From the NCBI GenBank assembly GCA_038874475.1, contig JAVZCJ010000005.1, forward strand, positions 1 to 64,000: 64,000 bases of DNA, written 5' to 3'. The notes under the pieces are model-generated. The model did not search any database. It saw only the letters and a program-made list of their open reading frames with translations, and was not told the origin of the DNA. A program made the position numbers and the translations under genes. Shown piece after piece: positions 54,111 through 63,559 of this stretch (positions are counted from its first letter, which is position 1; each line of letters begins with the position of its first letter). The DNA is from Nitrososphaerota archaeon (GTDB taxonomy: Archaea > Thermoproteota > Nitrososphaeria_A > Caldarchaeales > JAVZCJ01).

Positions 54111-54998
54111 ATGTTCAATATAACAAATCTCTCTACAAAATTAACAGATTACTTCTTTGCACTAAGGGATCTTTGGAATGTTTTGAAAAAGAAAAGAAGC
54201 TCTAAGATAGGCTTATCCATAGTTATTTTCTTATCAATCATTGCTTTATTTGCTCCAATAATTGCTCCATATGATCCTAATGAACAATTACTCGGGAAAG
54301 CTTTGCTTCCTCCATCTTTAAAGCATCCTATGGGTACTGACCATCTTGGTAGAGATATTTTTAGTAGAGTAGTTCATGGTTCACGTATATCTCTTACCGT
54401 AGGTTTATTAGTTATATTCATTGGTCTACTTTTTGGAGTTCCACTAGGGTTAATTTCTGGATATTATGGTGGTTGGAAAGATAATTTAATAATGAGAGTA
54501 GTAGATATTTTATTTGCTCTTCCAGATTTCTTATTAGCACTTTTCATAGTTTCAATAATAGGTAGAGGATTGGAAAATGCTATAATTGCTGTAGGGATAT
54601 TTTCTATACCTATATATGCAAGACTTGTGAGAGGTTCTGTGCTTTATATTAGAGAGCTTGAATTTATTGAAGGTGCAAAAGCTTTAGGATTAAATAGTTT
54701 TAGAATAATTTTTAAGCATATTCTACCTAATGTTTTACCACCAATAATAGTTTTATCAACTTTACAAATTGCAGATGCTATATTAGTAGCTTCAGCTCTT
54801 AGTTTTCTTGGACTTGGTGCTCAACCACCTACTCCTGAATGGGGTGCAATGGTAAGTACTGGAAGACATTATTTAAGAACAGCTCCTTGGGTATCTGTTT
54901 TCCCTGGAATGGCTATATTTTTGGCAGTAATCGGATTAAATTTACTCGGAGATGGTTTAAGAGAAGCTCTTGATCCAAGATTAAGGAGGTTAACTTAA
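54111..54998 (+). CDS. dppC: Peptide ABC transporter permease DppC-type
   Basis: A 295-residue permease: APYDPNEQLLGKALLPPSLKHPMGTDHLGRDIFSRVVHGSR is the DppC opening, and ALGLNSFRIIFKHILPNVLPP is the coupling loop. The stop overlaps the next start (TAATG). A strong ribosome site aaggaggt lies inside its last codons. Confidence 0.94.
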   Translation: MFNITNLSTKLTDYFFALRDLWNVLKKKRSSKIGLSIVIFLSIIALFAPIIAPYDPNEQLLGKALLPPSLKHPMGTDHLGRDIFSRVVHGSRISLTVGLLVIFIGLLFGVPLGLISGYYGGWKDNLIMRVVDILFALPDFLLALFIVSIIGRGLENAIIAVGIFSIPIYARLVRGSVLYIRELEFIEGAKALGLNSFRIIFKHILPNVLPPIIVLSTLQIADAILVASALSFLGLGAQPPTPEWGAMVSTGRHYLRTAPWVSVFPGMAIFLAVIGLNLLGDGLREALDPRLRRLT

Positions 54999-55957
54999 TG
55001 CTAGAATTACTTAAAATATCAAATTTAAAAGTTTACTTTGAAACTGATGAAGGAGAAGTTAAAGCAGTTGATGGGATAGATTTAGAAATTAATGAAGGGG
55101 AAACTCTTGGTCTTGTAGGAGAAAGTGGATGTGGAAAAACAACTACTGGTTTATCTATAATTAAACTTCTTCCTCAAAATAGTAAAGTTAGTGGGAAAAT
55201 ACTTTTTCTTAATGAAGATTTATTATCTAAAAATGAGGAAGAAATGAATCAAATAAGAGGAAATAAAATATCAATGATTTTCCAAAATCCCAATACTTCA
55301 TTAAATCCATTAATGAGTGTTGGTTTTCAAATAGCTGAAGTTTTAATGTTTCATAAAAATATGTCTAAAAAAGATGCTTATAAAGAGGCTACTAAATTAC
55401 TTAAAATTGTCGGAATGCCAGATCCTGAAAAAACTTTAAAAAAATATCCTCATGAACTTAGTGGAGGAATGAAGCAAAGAGTCGTAATAGCTATGGCTCT
55501 AGCTTGTAAACCTAAACTTGTAATTGCAGATGAGCCTACAACTGCTGTTGATGTTACAATTCAAGCTCAAATACTTGAATTAATGAAAGAGTTACAAAGA
55601 GAATTTAATATTTCAATATTATTAATAAGTCATGATTTTGGAGTAATAGCTGAAATGTGTGATAAAGTTGCTGTAATGTATGCAGGAAAAATAGTTGAGA
55701 AAGGTTCTATAAAACAAATTTTTAAAAACCCTAAACATCCATACACAATTGGTTTACTTAAAGCATTGCCTAAACGTAATGTTGATTGGCTTGCAACAAT
55801 TCCAGGAATAGTGCCTAGCCTAATAAATCCTCCTAAAGGATGTAGATTTAGTAATAGGTGTGAATATGTAATGGACAAATGTATTAAAAACAATCCTGAA
55901 TTATTAGAAATTGAAGAGGGGCATTTAGTCGCATGTTACCTAATAAATATGAAATGA
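54998..55957 (+). CDS. dppD: Peptide ABC transporter ATPase DppD-type
   Basis: A 319-residue ATPase: Walker [12 protein letters not shown], signature [15 protein letters not shown], Walker [15 protein letters not shown]-terminal [15 protein letters not shown]. Encoded right after DppC, so it belongs to this operon, unlike the ATPase pair at 32354. Confidence 0.94.
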   Translation: MLELLKISNLKVYFETDEGEVKAVDGIDLEINEGETLGLVGESGCGKTTTGLSIIKLLPQNSKVSGKILFLNEDLLSKNEEEMNQIRGNKISMIFQNPNTSLNPLMSVGFQIAEVLMFHKNMSKKDAYKEATKLLKIVGMPDPEKTLKKYPHELSGGMKQRVVIAMALACKPKLVIADEPTTAVDVTIQAQILELMKELQREFNISILLISHDFGVIAEMCDKVAVMYAGKIVEKGSIKQIFKNPKHPYTIGLLKALPKRNVDWLATIPGIVPSLINPPKGCRFSNRCEYVMDKCIKNNPELLEIEEGHLVACYLINMK

Positions 55958-56919
55958 TTAATAATAGTTCTCTTTTAAAAATCATCAATTTAAAGAAGTA
56001 CTTTTCTGTAAGGACTGGTATTTTTAAAAAGAAAAGTGTTAAAGCTGTAGATGGTGTGAATTTAGATATTAAAAGTGGTGAAACTCTTGGTCTTGTGGGA
56101 GAAAGTGGTAGTGGAAAAACTACATTGGGAAGATGCATACTTAGATTAATCGAGCCAGACTCTGGACAAATACTTTATAACGGGGTGGATATAACACAAT
56201 TAAACAATATGTCAAGCTTTAGGAGGAAAATGCAAATTGTTTTCCAAAATCCTACAGCTTCTCTTAATCCAAGAATGAAAATAGGTGAAATAATTAGCGA
56301 AGGAATAGAATTTTATAAGATTTGCGATAGAAATGAAGTAGTTAATCATGTATTAAATCTATTAGAAATGGTTGGATTGAAAGCTGAACATATCAATAGA
56401 TATCCCCATGAATTAAGTGATGGACAAAAACAAAGAGTAGCTATTGCAAGAGCATTATCTGTAAAACCTGAATTCATTGTTTTAGATGAACCTACTTCAG
56501 CTCTTGACTTATCTATCCAAGCTCAAATATTAAACTTATTTAAAAAATTAAAGATGGATTTTAAATTAACATATTTATTTATAACGCATAATCTTAGCAT
56601 CGTAGATTTTATGTGTGATAAAGTTGCTGTAATGTATTTAGGTAAAATATTTGAAGTAGGCCCAACCAATAAAATTTTAGATAATCCAGCCCATCCATAT
56701 ACTTATGTGCTTTTATCTTCTTTACCAAGCACCGATCCTGACTTAAGAAAAATTAAAAAAATAGTAAGGGGTGAAGCTTATATTCCAATAGATTTTAAGG
56801 GATGTAAATTTTATAATCGTTGTCCTTATGCAAAAGAAAAATGTCTTGAACTAGAACCAATTTTAAATCCGTTAGATTCTAATGATAGACTTGTAGCATG
56901 TCATTTCCCATTAGTTTAA
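55954..56919 (+). CDS. dppF: Peptide ABC transporter ATPase DppF-type, LSDGQ signature
   Basis: About 321 residues: Walker [12 protein letters not shown], Walker [15 protein letters not shown] and C-terminal [15 protein letters not shown]. The signature motif reads [15 protein letters not shown], with Asp (codon 56419-56421) where Gly is normal (LSGGQ). The start at ATG 55954 forms an ATGA overlap with dppD. The last gene of the operon. Confidence 0.9.
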   Translation: MINNSSLLKIINLKKYFSVRTGIFKKKSVKAVDGVNLDIKSGETLGLVGESGSGKTTLGRCILRLIEPDSGQILYNGVDITQLNNMSSFRRKMQIVFQNPTASLNPRMKIGEIISEGIEFYKICDRNEVVNHVLNLLEMVGLKAEHINRYPHELSDGQKQRVAIARALSVKPEFIVLDEPTSALDLSIQAQILNLFKKLKMDFKLTYLFITHNLSIVDFMCDKVAVMYLGKIFEVGPTNKILDNPAHPYTYVLLSSLPSTDPDLRKIKKIVRGEAYIPIDFKGCKFYNRCPYAKEKCLELEPILNPLDSNDRLVACHFPLV

Positions 56920-56939
56920 TATTTTTTTATTATTTTTCT

Positions 56940-57698
56940 TTAACGAATTGATATGGTATTTATAGCTGCATCTATTTCTTCTTTAGATGAAAATCCAGGA
57001 ATAATTGTAGAAACTTCTTCATATTTCAAAATAAATGATAATGCTTTTTTAGCAGAGGAATATAAATCTCCGTTTAATATTTTTTTCATTTCTAAGCTTC
57101 TTTCATTTAAAGATCCTCCAAAAGGTTTCATTATAATTAATCCTATATTCATCTCTTTTATTAAAGGAAATATTTTTTCAGCATCTCTATTAAGTAAATT
57201 GAATGGAACCATTACTGTATCAAATTCATTTGTTTTTAATGCTTTGCAAAGTATTTCTGGATTATGGCTTGATAGTCCTATAAAATCTATTATTCCTTTT
57301 CTTTTAGCTTCCTTTAAAGCTGCTAATGAACCATTTTGAGAAATAGCCTTTTTAAGAGTATTTTCATCATCTATTCCATGTAATTGAACTAAATCTATTC
57401 TATCAGTTTTTAATTTTGATAAACTTATTTCTAATCCTTTTTTTGCAGCTTCTTCTTTTGTTTTATGATGAGTTTTTGTAGCTATAATACATTTTTCTCT
57501 AACATCTTTTAATGCGATACCTATTTTTTCTTCACTATCGCCATATGCTCTCGCAGTATCGAAAAAATTTATTCCTTTATTAAATGCATATTTAACGACT
57601 TCTATAGCTTCATTCAATGGTAAATAAGATATAGGTATTCCACCGAATCCTATGATTGAAACATTTAAATTTGTAGAACCTAATTTTCTTTTTATCAT
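56940..57698 (-). CDS. Aldo/keto reductase
   Basis: A 252-residue aldo/keto reductase: GSTNLNVSIIGFGGIP, catalytic FFDTARAYGDSEEKIG (Asp, Tyr), IATKTHHK (Lys), and IDLVQLHG (His). It ends at about residue 252, without the C-terminal ferredoxin domain found in many archaeal relatives of this type. Reduces carbonyl compounds with NADPH. Convergent with the peptide transporter operon. Confidence 0.88.
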   Translation of the reverse strand: MIKRKLGSTNLNVSIIGFGGIPISYLPLNEAIEVVKYAFNKGINFFDTARAYGDSEEKIGIALKDVREKCIIATKTHHKTKEEAAKKGLEISLSKLKTDRIDLVQLHGIDDENTLKKAISQNGSLAALKEAKRKGIIDFIGLSSHNPEILCKALKTNEFDTVMVPFNLLNRDAEKIFPLIKEMNIGLIIMKPFGGSLNERSLEMKKILNGDLYSSAKKALSFILKYEEVSTIIPGFSSKEEIDAAINTISIR

Positions 57699-57829
57699 AT
57701 TCTAGACCATTTCAATATTAATAAAATATAAATATTTTTAAGAGTAATTTCTTAATTCAACAATTAAGAAAAACAATATAAATCTTACTTATTATTACAA
57801 TTAATAAGAAAATGGGTTGGTGAAAACTT

Positions 57830-58762
57830 TTGGCAAAAAGAATTAAAAAAGTAAGCTTTGAAGAAATATCTCCTATTAGAAATTGCACATTTGGACCATT
57901 GAATGAACCCATAGCAATAGTTAAACCTGGTGAAATTATTGAAATAGAAACATGGGATTGTTTTACAAATGTAGTTAAGCCAAGTCAAACATTAGAAGAT
58001 GTTTTTAAGAAAAATATTCCACTTTATGAAAATCCAATTACAGGTCCAATATACATTGAAGGAGCAGAAGTTGGAGACACACTTATTGTTGAAATAATTG
58101 ATATTAAACTTCCAAATATTGGAGTAACAGCAGTTGTGCCAGGATTTGGAGGATTAGAAGGTTGGCTTAAAACTTCTCCCCCTATTACAAAATTTTCTGA
58201 AATTAAAAATGATAAAGTAATATATACAATGAATGATGGAAGAAAAATAGAAATAAAAACAAAACCATTCATAGGAACCATTGGTGTTGCACCATCGAAT
58301 GAAGCAATTCTTACAATAACTCCTGGTAAACATGGAGGAAATATGGATGTAGCAGATATGTGTCCGGGAAATAAAATTTACTTTCCAATTTCTGTAAAAG
58401 GTGCATTATTTGGATTAGGAGATGTTCATGCTATTCAAGGAGATGGAGAAATTTGTGGAACAGCTGTAGAAGTCCCAGCTATAGTAACTTTAAAATTTGA
58501 TTTAATAAAGAATAAAAAAATTGATTGGCCTCGTATAGAATCTTCTGAAGAAATTATGACTGTTTGTAGTGCAAAGCCATTAGAAGATGCTGTAAGACTT
58601 TCAATGTTAGAATTAATCAAATGGTTAGAAGAAGATTATGGATTTGAAAGATATGATGCTTATATGTTTCTTAGCATATCAGCAAAAATTCGAGTTGCAC
58701 AAATTGTTGATCCATTATATACTGTTGTCGCAAAACTTTCAAAATCACTATTACCAAAATAA
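57830..58762 (+). CDS. Acetamidase/formamidase family amidase (copy 2)
   Basis: A 310-residue homologue of the amidase at 43824: PIAIVKPGEIIEIETWDCF, NPITGPIYIEGA, IGTIGVAPSNEAIL, GDVHAIQGDGEICGTAVEVPAIVTLKF. The start is TTG after ggtga (57819-57823). The two copies are similar over their full length, so they are paralogues with possibly different amides. Confidence 0.9.
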   Translation: MAKRIKKVSFEEISPIRNCTFGPLNEPIAIVKPGEIIEIETWDCFTNVVKPSQTLEDVFKKNIPLYENPITGPIYIEGAEVGDTLIVEIIDIKLPNIGVTAVVPGFGGLEGWLKTSPPITKFSEIKNDKVIYTMNDGRKIEIKTKPFIGTIGVAPSNEAILTITPGKHGGNMDVADMCPGNKIYFPISVKGALFGLGDVHAIQGDGEICGTAVEVPAIVTLKFDLIKNKKIDWPRIESSEEIMTVCSAKPLEDAVRLSMLELIKWLEEDYGFERYDAYMFLSISAKIRVAQIVDPLYTVVAKLSKSLLPK

Positions 58763-58812
58763 TTTAATAGAAATAAAAATATTTAATCAATGTTTTAATG
58801 GGAGAATAATCA

Positions 58813-59634
58813 TTGAACCAATATGGCGGAAAAAGTAAAGATGAAATTTTAATTAAAGATTCTCTTAAAATAATTGAAGAAGGGGAAAAGAATAATGTAA
58901 TCCTTAGGCTTTTGGGAGCTATAGCTATAAAAATCCATAGTCAAGAATATGAAGGTCTTTATATAAAACTTAATAGACTAGGGAAAGAAGAAATTTTTAC
59001 TGATATTGATCTTTTAGCTTATAGTAAAGAAGCTGCTAAAGTTAGAAAATTAATGGAAAATATATTAGGTTATAAAATTCCTGGATATTTTTTACTTATG
59101 CATGGAAGGAATAGACTTTTATATTATCATCCTGAAGGATTATATCATATAGATATATTTTTTGATAAACTTCAATTTAGTCATGATATTTATTTTGGCT
59201 CTGACCCTAACAAAGGTAGATTAAAATTGGATTATCCTACAATCCCTCTTTCAGACCTTCTTCTTGAAAAACTTCAAATTCATGAAATAAATGAGAAAGA
59301 TATTAAAGATATAATAGTATTACTTAGGTCTCATGAAATAGGTCAAACGGATGAAAAAGAAATAATAAATGCGAAATATGTAGCAAAAGTTTTAGCTAAT
59401 GATTGGGGATTTTGGTATGATGCAAAAATTAATTTTGAGAAAATTAAAAAATTTGCAAATGATTATTACATGAATAACTTATTAACAAAAGAAGATTTAG
59501 AAAACATAAATGGTAAAATAAATAAAATAATCGAATTTATTGATATTGAACCAAAAACAAAAGAATGGAATAAAAGAGCTAAGATAGGTACAAATAAACA
59601 ATGGTGGAGAAATGTAGAAGATATAATGCGATAA
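58813..59634 (+). CDS. Nucleotidyltransferase-fold protein of unknown function
   Basis: A 273-residue protein with a nucleotidyltransferase-like start: LRLLGAIAIKIHS then FTDIDLLAYSKEAAKVRKLM, giving the G..(S)...DxD pattern, and HIDIFFDKLQFSHDI as a third acidic element. The rest is helical, with an aromatic C-terminal tail. It resembles nucleotidyltransferases of the AbiEii/unknown group. TTG start after gggag. No antitoxin neighbour is visible. Confidence 0.65.
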   Translation: MNQYGGKSKDEILIKDSLKIIEEGEKNNVILRLLGAIAIKIHSQEYEGLYIKLNRLGKEEIFTDIDLLAYSKEAAKVRKLMENILGYKIPGYFLLMHGRNRLLYYHPEGLYHIDIFFDKLQFSHDIYFGSDPNKGRLKLDYPTIPLSDLLLEKLQIHEINEKDIKDIIVLLRSHEIGQTDEKEIINAKYVAKVLANDWGFWYDAKINFEKIKKFANDYYMNNLLTKEDLENINGKINKIIEFIDIEPKTKEWNKRAKIGTNKQWWRNVEDIMR

Positions 59635-59645
59635 TTTTATTATTT

Positions 59646-60602
59646 TCAACCTGCTGTAAACATAAAATCTTTTATTTTACTATTAGATATTTGTATTAAA
59701 ACTCCTCTAAGTATTCTTTCTAAATATTCACTACCCGGATTTAAACATAGTGTTCTACCAAGTTTAAAGAAACCTTTTGCTTCATGTATATGACCATGTA
59801 AACCTAACAATGGTTGGTACTTTAAAATTGCTTCACGAACTGCTGTACTACCAACAGGTATCATTCTAATTCCACCGCCTGGTTCCAATTTTGGTCTCAT
59901 TTCTTCATCAAGCTCTGGTGCAGAATCTATACTTGTCCCATAAGGTGGAACATGAATATTAAATATTGATTTTTCAACATTTTTAAGATTTGATACCAAT
60001 TCTTCTATTTTCATAGATAATTCTTCTTCAGTAATATCCCTGGGGCATTTCCATGGAGTAATATTTGAATATCCAAGACTGATCATTTCTAAATCTTGGT
60101 CTATTTCAATAATTTTCTCATTCGGATTAATAATACATTCAGACTCTTCAAGTATAGGATCTATCGAAAAACTATCATCATTTCCAGGAGAAACATAACA
60201 TTTTATTTCTGTTCCTTTTAATCTTTCATCAGCAATTTTTATCCATCTTCTTAACGTTTCTTTCATTAAATTATTAAATAACTCATCCATTCTTTTCTGG
60301 TCTTCAGAAATTTCTTTCCATTCTGATGTTGTTGTAACATAAGGGTAAGATCCTATCGATCTAATTTTTTGTATTAGAATTTCCAATTTTTCATCAGTAT
60401 TTATTTTTAAAGATTCTCCTAAAAATTTACATGAAAAAGTACCGTTTGCTTCTTTAAAAATTGGAGTAATAGTTTTACCAGTAATATCTCCTCCAAGTAT
60501 TAATACATTTGCTTTATAAAATTTACCTGCATTAATAAATTTTTTAAAACATTCTTCTGAACCATGAATATCTGAAATAAAAAAAATAAGGAATTTCTTC
60601 AT
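59646..60602 (-). CDS. Calcineurin-like metallophosphoesterase
   Basis: A 318-residue phosphoesterase with the five motifs: FISDIHG (D, H), LILGGDITG, GNDDSF, NIHVPPYGT and GLHGHIHEAKG, which hold the two metal ions. Contains an N-terminal insertion. Substrate unknown. It is adjacent to the APC permease gene, 16 bases apart on the same strand. Confidence 0.88.
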   Translation of the reverse strand: MKKFLIFFISDIHGSEECFKKFINAGKFYKANVLILGGDITGKTITPIFKEANGTFSCKFLGESLKINTDEKLEILIQKIRSIGSYPYVTTTSEWKEISEDQKRMDELFNNLMKETLRRWIKIADERLKGTEIKCYVSPGNDDSFSIDPILEESECIINPNEKIIEIDQDLEMISLGYSNITPWKCPRDITEEELSMKIEELVSNLKNVEKSIFNIHVPPYGTSIDSAPELDEEMRPKLEPGGGIRMIPVGSTAVREAILKYQPLLGLHGHIHEAKGFFKLGRTLCLNPGSEYLERILRGVLIQISNSKIKDFMFTAG

Positions 60603-60618
60603 TTCTCTTCTCTCGCAT

Positions 60619-62175
60619 TTATTCTGGTGGAATTTCCTTAAATGATAATTCTAATGGAATTCCGGTCTTTCTATGATATATTGATGAAATGAAGTAAAGT
60701 ATCAATCCTACGAAGAATAAACCTATTGTAAATGTTAATACACTTGGGTCTATAGTTCCTATCATTGCTGGAGATAAACTTGCATATCCAAGCCATACTG
60801 AGGGTATTATTGTTAATGCTCCTAGAAGCGATAATAATGGGATTGGCCCTATTTTTGATCTTACTATTGATGGTGCTGCTTCATATATGTCTTTCCTACG
60901 ATACGGGAATAGTATTGCTGCAATAGCTGCAATTATTTGAAATACCATCCAACTAGCAACTATATATGCAAAATAACTAAGTAAAGGCGTCCAAAGCCAT
61001 GCTGCTTGAAGAACTATTGCTACAATTGTTACAAAGATTAATGCCATGTATGGAGTATGGTAACGCATATCCACTTTTGAAAGAGCGACCGGTACGACCC
61101 TATCGAATGCCCATGCAAAAACTAATCTAACACCTAATGCTATATATGTAAGTATTGCTCCTAAAACCATTGCTGACCAACCAATCATCATTATTGTATA
61201 TAAAATTGGGTCTGCAGAGTACCTAAATAGAAACATGAAAAATGGATCGAATGAAAGTGTATATCTAGGAGAACCTATAGCATATAAGTATGATAAAGCT
61301 CCGAGGAATAAACCACCCATACCTTCATATGCTGCTTGGTAAGCTAACCAATCAATAAAACCAAATAAAACAATAGCTCCAATTATTGCAATGAATTGGG
61401 CTTTATGGACTTCCTTAATTTCACCTGAAAGATATATGGAACAATGAAATCCAAGAAAGTTGATATAAGTAAAAGCTAATCCTAAAAGTGTTGCTGTCAT
61501 TGTGAATTCTCCAGGATATCCTTCTTCTATTGCTGCTTTTATAACTTCATCATAATTCATACCTGATAGGGCATTAAAGTTTTCTGCAAACTTAGTAGGG
61601 CCTGTTGTTAATAAAACTCCTGCGTAAATTGCTAAGCTTATAATAACTAATATGAAAAAGACCCAAAGTACTTTTATCGTTATTTTTGCCCCTCTAGATA
61701 TGATAACAGCACATAATATATAGAAAATAGCGGCAAAGATAAATGAGAATTCTGTTGTGGATACAAAAGTTGCAGCTTCTGTAAGCCCATTAACTTCAAG
61801 TATTGATGCTAATGCCCAATTAGTAAACCATGGAATATATGCTCCTGCAACACTTAATACTATCAAAAATAGATAAAAGTTTATCATAAAACCAAGAGAA
61901 GGGTGTAAAATTCTACTAACCCATACATAGTCTCCACCAGAACGTGGCATAGCTACTGAAAATAGTGCATAAAAAAGACCTACAAGTATGCTTATTGGAA
62001 TTGCTAAAAGTGCAGTTGTTGGTAAATGTACTCCAGGATAGCAAACAGATGCCCAAACTCCATATACAAGAATAGCCATTGGAGCCATGACCATTATGTT
62101 GAATATCATAGCATCCCATGCAGATATATTTCTAATTAAACCTGATGCTTTTCTTACAAAAACTTCTTTTCCCAT
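60619..62175 (-). CDS. APC-family amino acid/polyamine permease
   Basis: A 518-residue, 12-segment permease: RNISAWDAMIFNIMVMAP starts the first helix region, SVAMPRSGGDYVWVSRIL is the APC consensus between helices, and HTPYMALIFVTIV another. It imports amino acids or polyamines by proton or sodium symport. The start ATG 62175 sits after gggggtaaa; the in-frame start at 62211 is further out. Confidence 0.9.
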   Translation of the reverse strand: MGKEVFVRKASGLIRNISAWDAMIFNIMVMAPMAILVYGVWASVCYPGVHLPTTALLAIPISILVGLFYALFSVAMPRSGGDYVWVSRILHPSLGFMINFYLFLIVLSVAGAYIPWFTNWALASILEVNGLTEAATFVSTTEFSFIFAAIFYILCAVIISRGAKITIKVLWVFFILVIISLAIYAGVLLTTGPTKFAENFNALSGMNYDEVIKAAIEEGYPGEFTMTATLLGLAFTYINFLGFHCSIYLSGEIKEVHKAQFIAIIGAIVLFGFIDWLAYQAAYEGMGGLFLGALSYLYAIGSPRYTLSFDPFFMFLFRYSADPILYTIMMIGWSAMVLGAILTYIALGVRLVFAWAFDRVVPVALSKVDMRYHTPYMALIFVTIVAIVLQAAWLWTPLLSYFAYIVASWMVFQIIAAIAAILFPYRRKDIYEAAPSIVRSKIGPIPLLSLLGALTIIPSVWLGYASLSPAMIGTIDPSVLTFTIGLFFVGLILYFISSIYHRKTGIPLELSFKEIPPE

Positions 62176-62372
62176 TTTTACCCCCTTAAATATTTTTTGA
62201 GATAAGCCCACTTAAACTATATAAATTTTTCTTATTAGATAATAAAATTATTAAGTTAAATCATTTTTATTTATAAATAATAGGTAAGATTCCATTTTTT
62301 AATTAAGATATTTTTATAAATTGCTATTAGTGTAAAAAACTTATAAGATTTCTTTCCAATATCTTTCTTAAA

Positions 62373-63551
62373 ATGTTGCCCATAAAGAATTTTGAATTTA
62401 GAATTCCTCAAAGAATCATATATGGAATAGGATGCTATAAAAAAATAATCGAATTAGTTAAGGAAATGAATTCAAGAAATATTTTATTAGTTACTGGGAA
62501 AAAAGTTATTGAAACAAATTATGTAAAAGAAATAATAGAATCTATTAAAAAAATGAATATAAATATAGAAATTTTTAATGAAATTCCAAAAGAACCAGAA
62601 ATGGATTTTGTATATAATGGATTAAAAATATATGAAGAAAAAAATTGCGAATTAATAATTGCAATTGGTGGTGGAAGCGTATTAGACACTGCTAAAGGAA
62701 TAGCTTTACTTGCTACTAATGGGGGTTCTTTAAGAGATTATGAAGGATTAGAAAAAATTCCTAAATCACAAGCTCCATTAATAGCTGTTCCTACAACTGC
62801 TGGAACAGGAAGTGAAGTTACAAAATTTACAGTAATCACTGATACTGAAAGGAAAAGAAAAATGCTTATTGGGAGTGTAAATATTATTCCAAAAATTGCT
62901 ATTGTAGATCCTTTATTAACTATTTCAATGCCTCAAGATATAACTATGTCAACTGGTATGGATGCTTTAACTCATGCAATAGAAGCATACATATCGATTA
63001 AGGCTCAACCAATTACTGATTTGCTTGCAATTGAAGCAATTAAACTTATATCTAAATATTTAAGACGTGCATGGGCAAATGGTGAAGATATTGAAGCTAG
63101 AGAGAAAGTTATGCTAGGTTCTCTTTTAGCAGGATTAGCATTTAGTAATTCTTCTGTAGCTCTAGCACATGGAATGGCTCGTCCATTAGGAGCGTACTTT
63201 AATATTCCTCATGGATTATCTAATGCTATTCTTCTTCCACATGTAATGGAATTTACATATATTAGCAATCCTGAAAAATTTATGAATATAGCTTCATGTA
63301 TGAGTGAAAAAATAGATGGATTACCTTTAATCGAAGCTGCTAAACTTTCAATTGAAGCTGTTAAAAAAATTTGTAAAGATATCAAAGTACCATCTTTAAA
63401 AAATATTGGAATAAAAGAAGAAGAATTAAATAAGCTCGCTCCAAAAATGGCTGAAGAAGCTATTGCAAGTGGAAGTCCAGCAAATAATCCTAGAAAAGCT
63501 ACTATTGAAGAAATTGTTGAAATTTATAAAAAAGCTTTTCATGGATTTTAG
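62373..63551 (+). CDS. Iron-containing alcohol dehydrogenase (second copy)
   Basis: A 392-residue paralogue of the gene at 15324: GGGSVLDTAKGIALLAT, PTTAGTGSEVTKFTVI, MDALTHAIEAYISIKA, LAHGMARPLGAYFNIPHGLSNAILLPH. The metal ligands are in the last two motifs. A TATA-like acttataagat lies about 30 bases before ATG 62373, fitting a leaderless mRNA. Confidence 0.9.
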   Translation: MLPIKNFEFRIPQRIIYGIGCYKKIIELVKEMNSRNILLVTGKKVIETNYVKEIIESIKKMNINIEIFNEIPKEPEMDFVYNGLKIYEEKNCELIIAIGGGSVLDTAKGIALLATNGGSLRDYEGLEKIPKSQAPLIAVPTTAGTGSEVTKFTVITDTERKRKMLIGSVNIIPKIAIVDPLLTISMPQDITMSTGMDALTHAIEAYISIKAQPITDLLAIEAIKLISKYLRRAWANGEDIEAREKVMLGSLLAGLAFSNSSVALAHGMARPLGAYFNIPHGLSNAILLPHVMEFTYISNPEKFMNIASCMSEKIDGLPLIEAAKLSIEAVKKICKDIKVPSLKNIGIKEEELNKLAPKMAEEAIASGSPANNPRKATIEEIVEIYKKAFHGF

Positions 63552-63559
63552 TGATTAAT

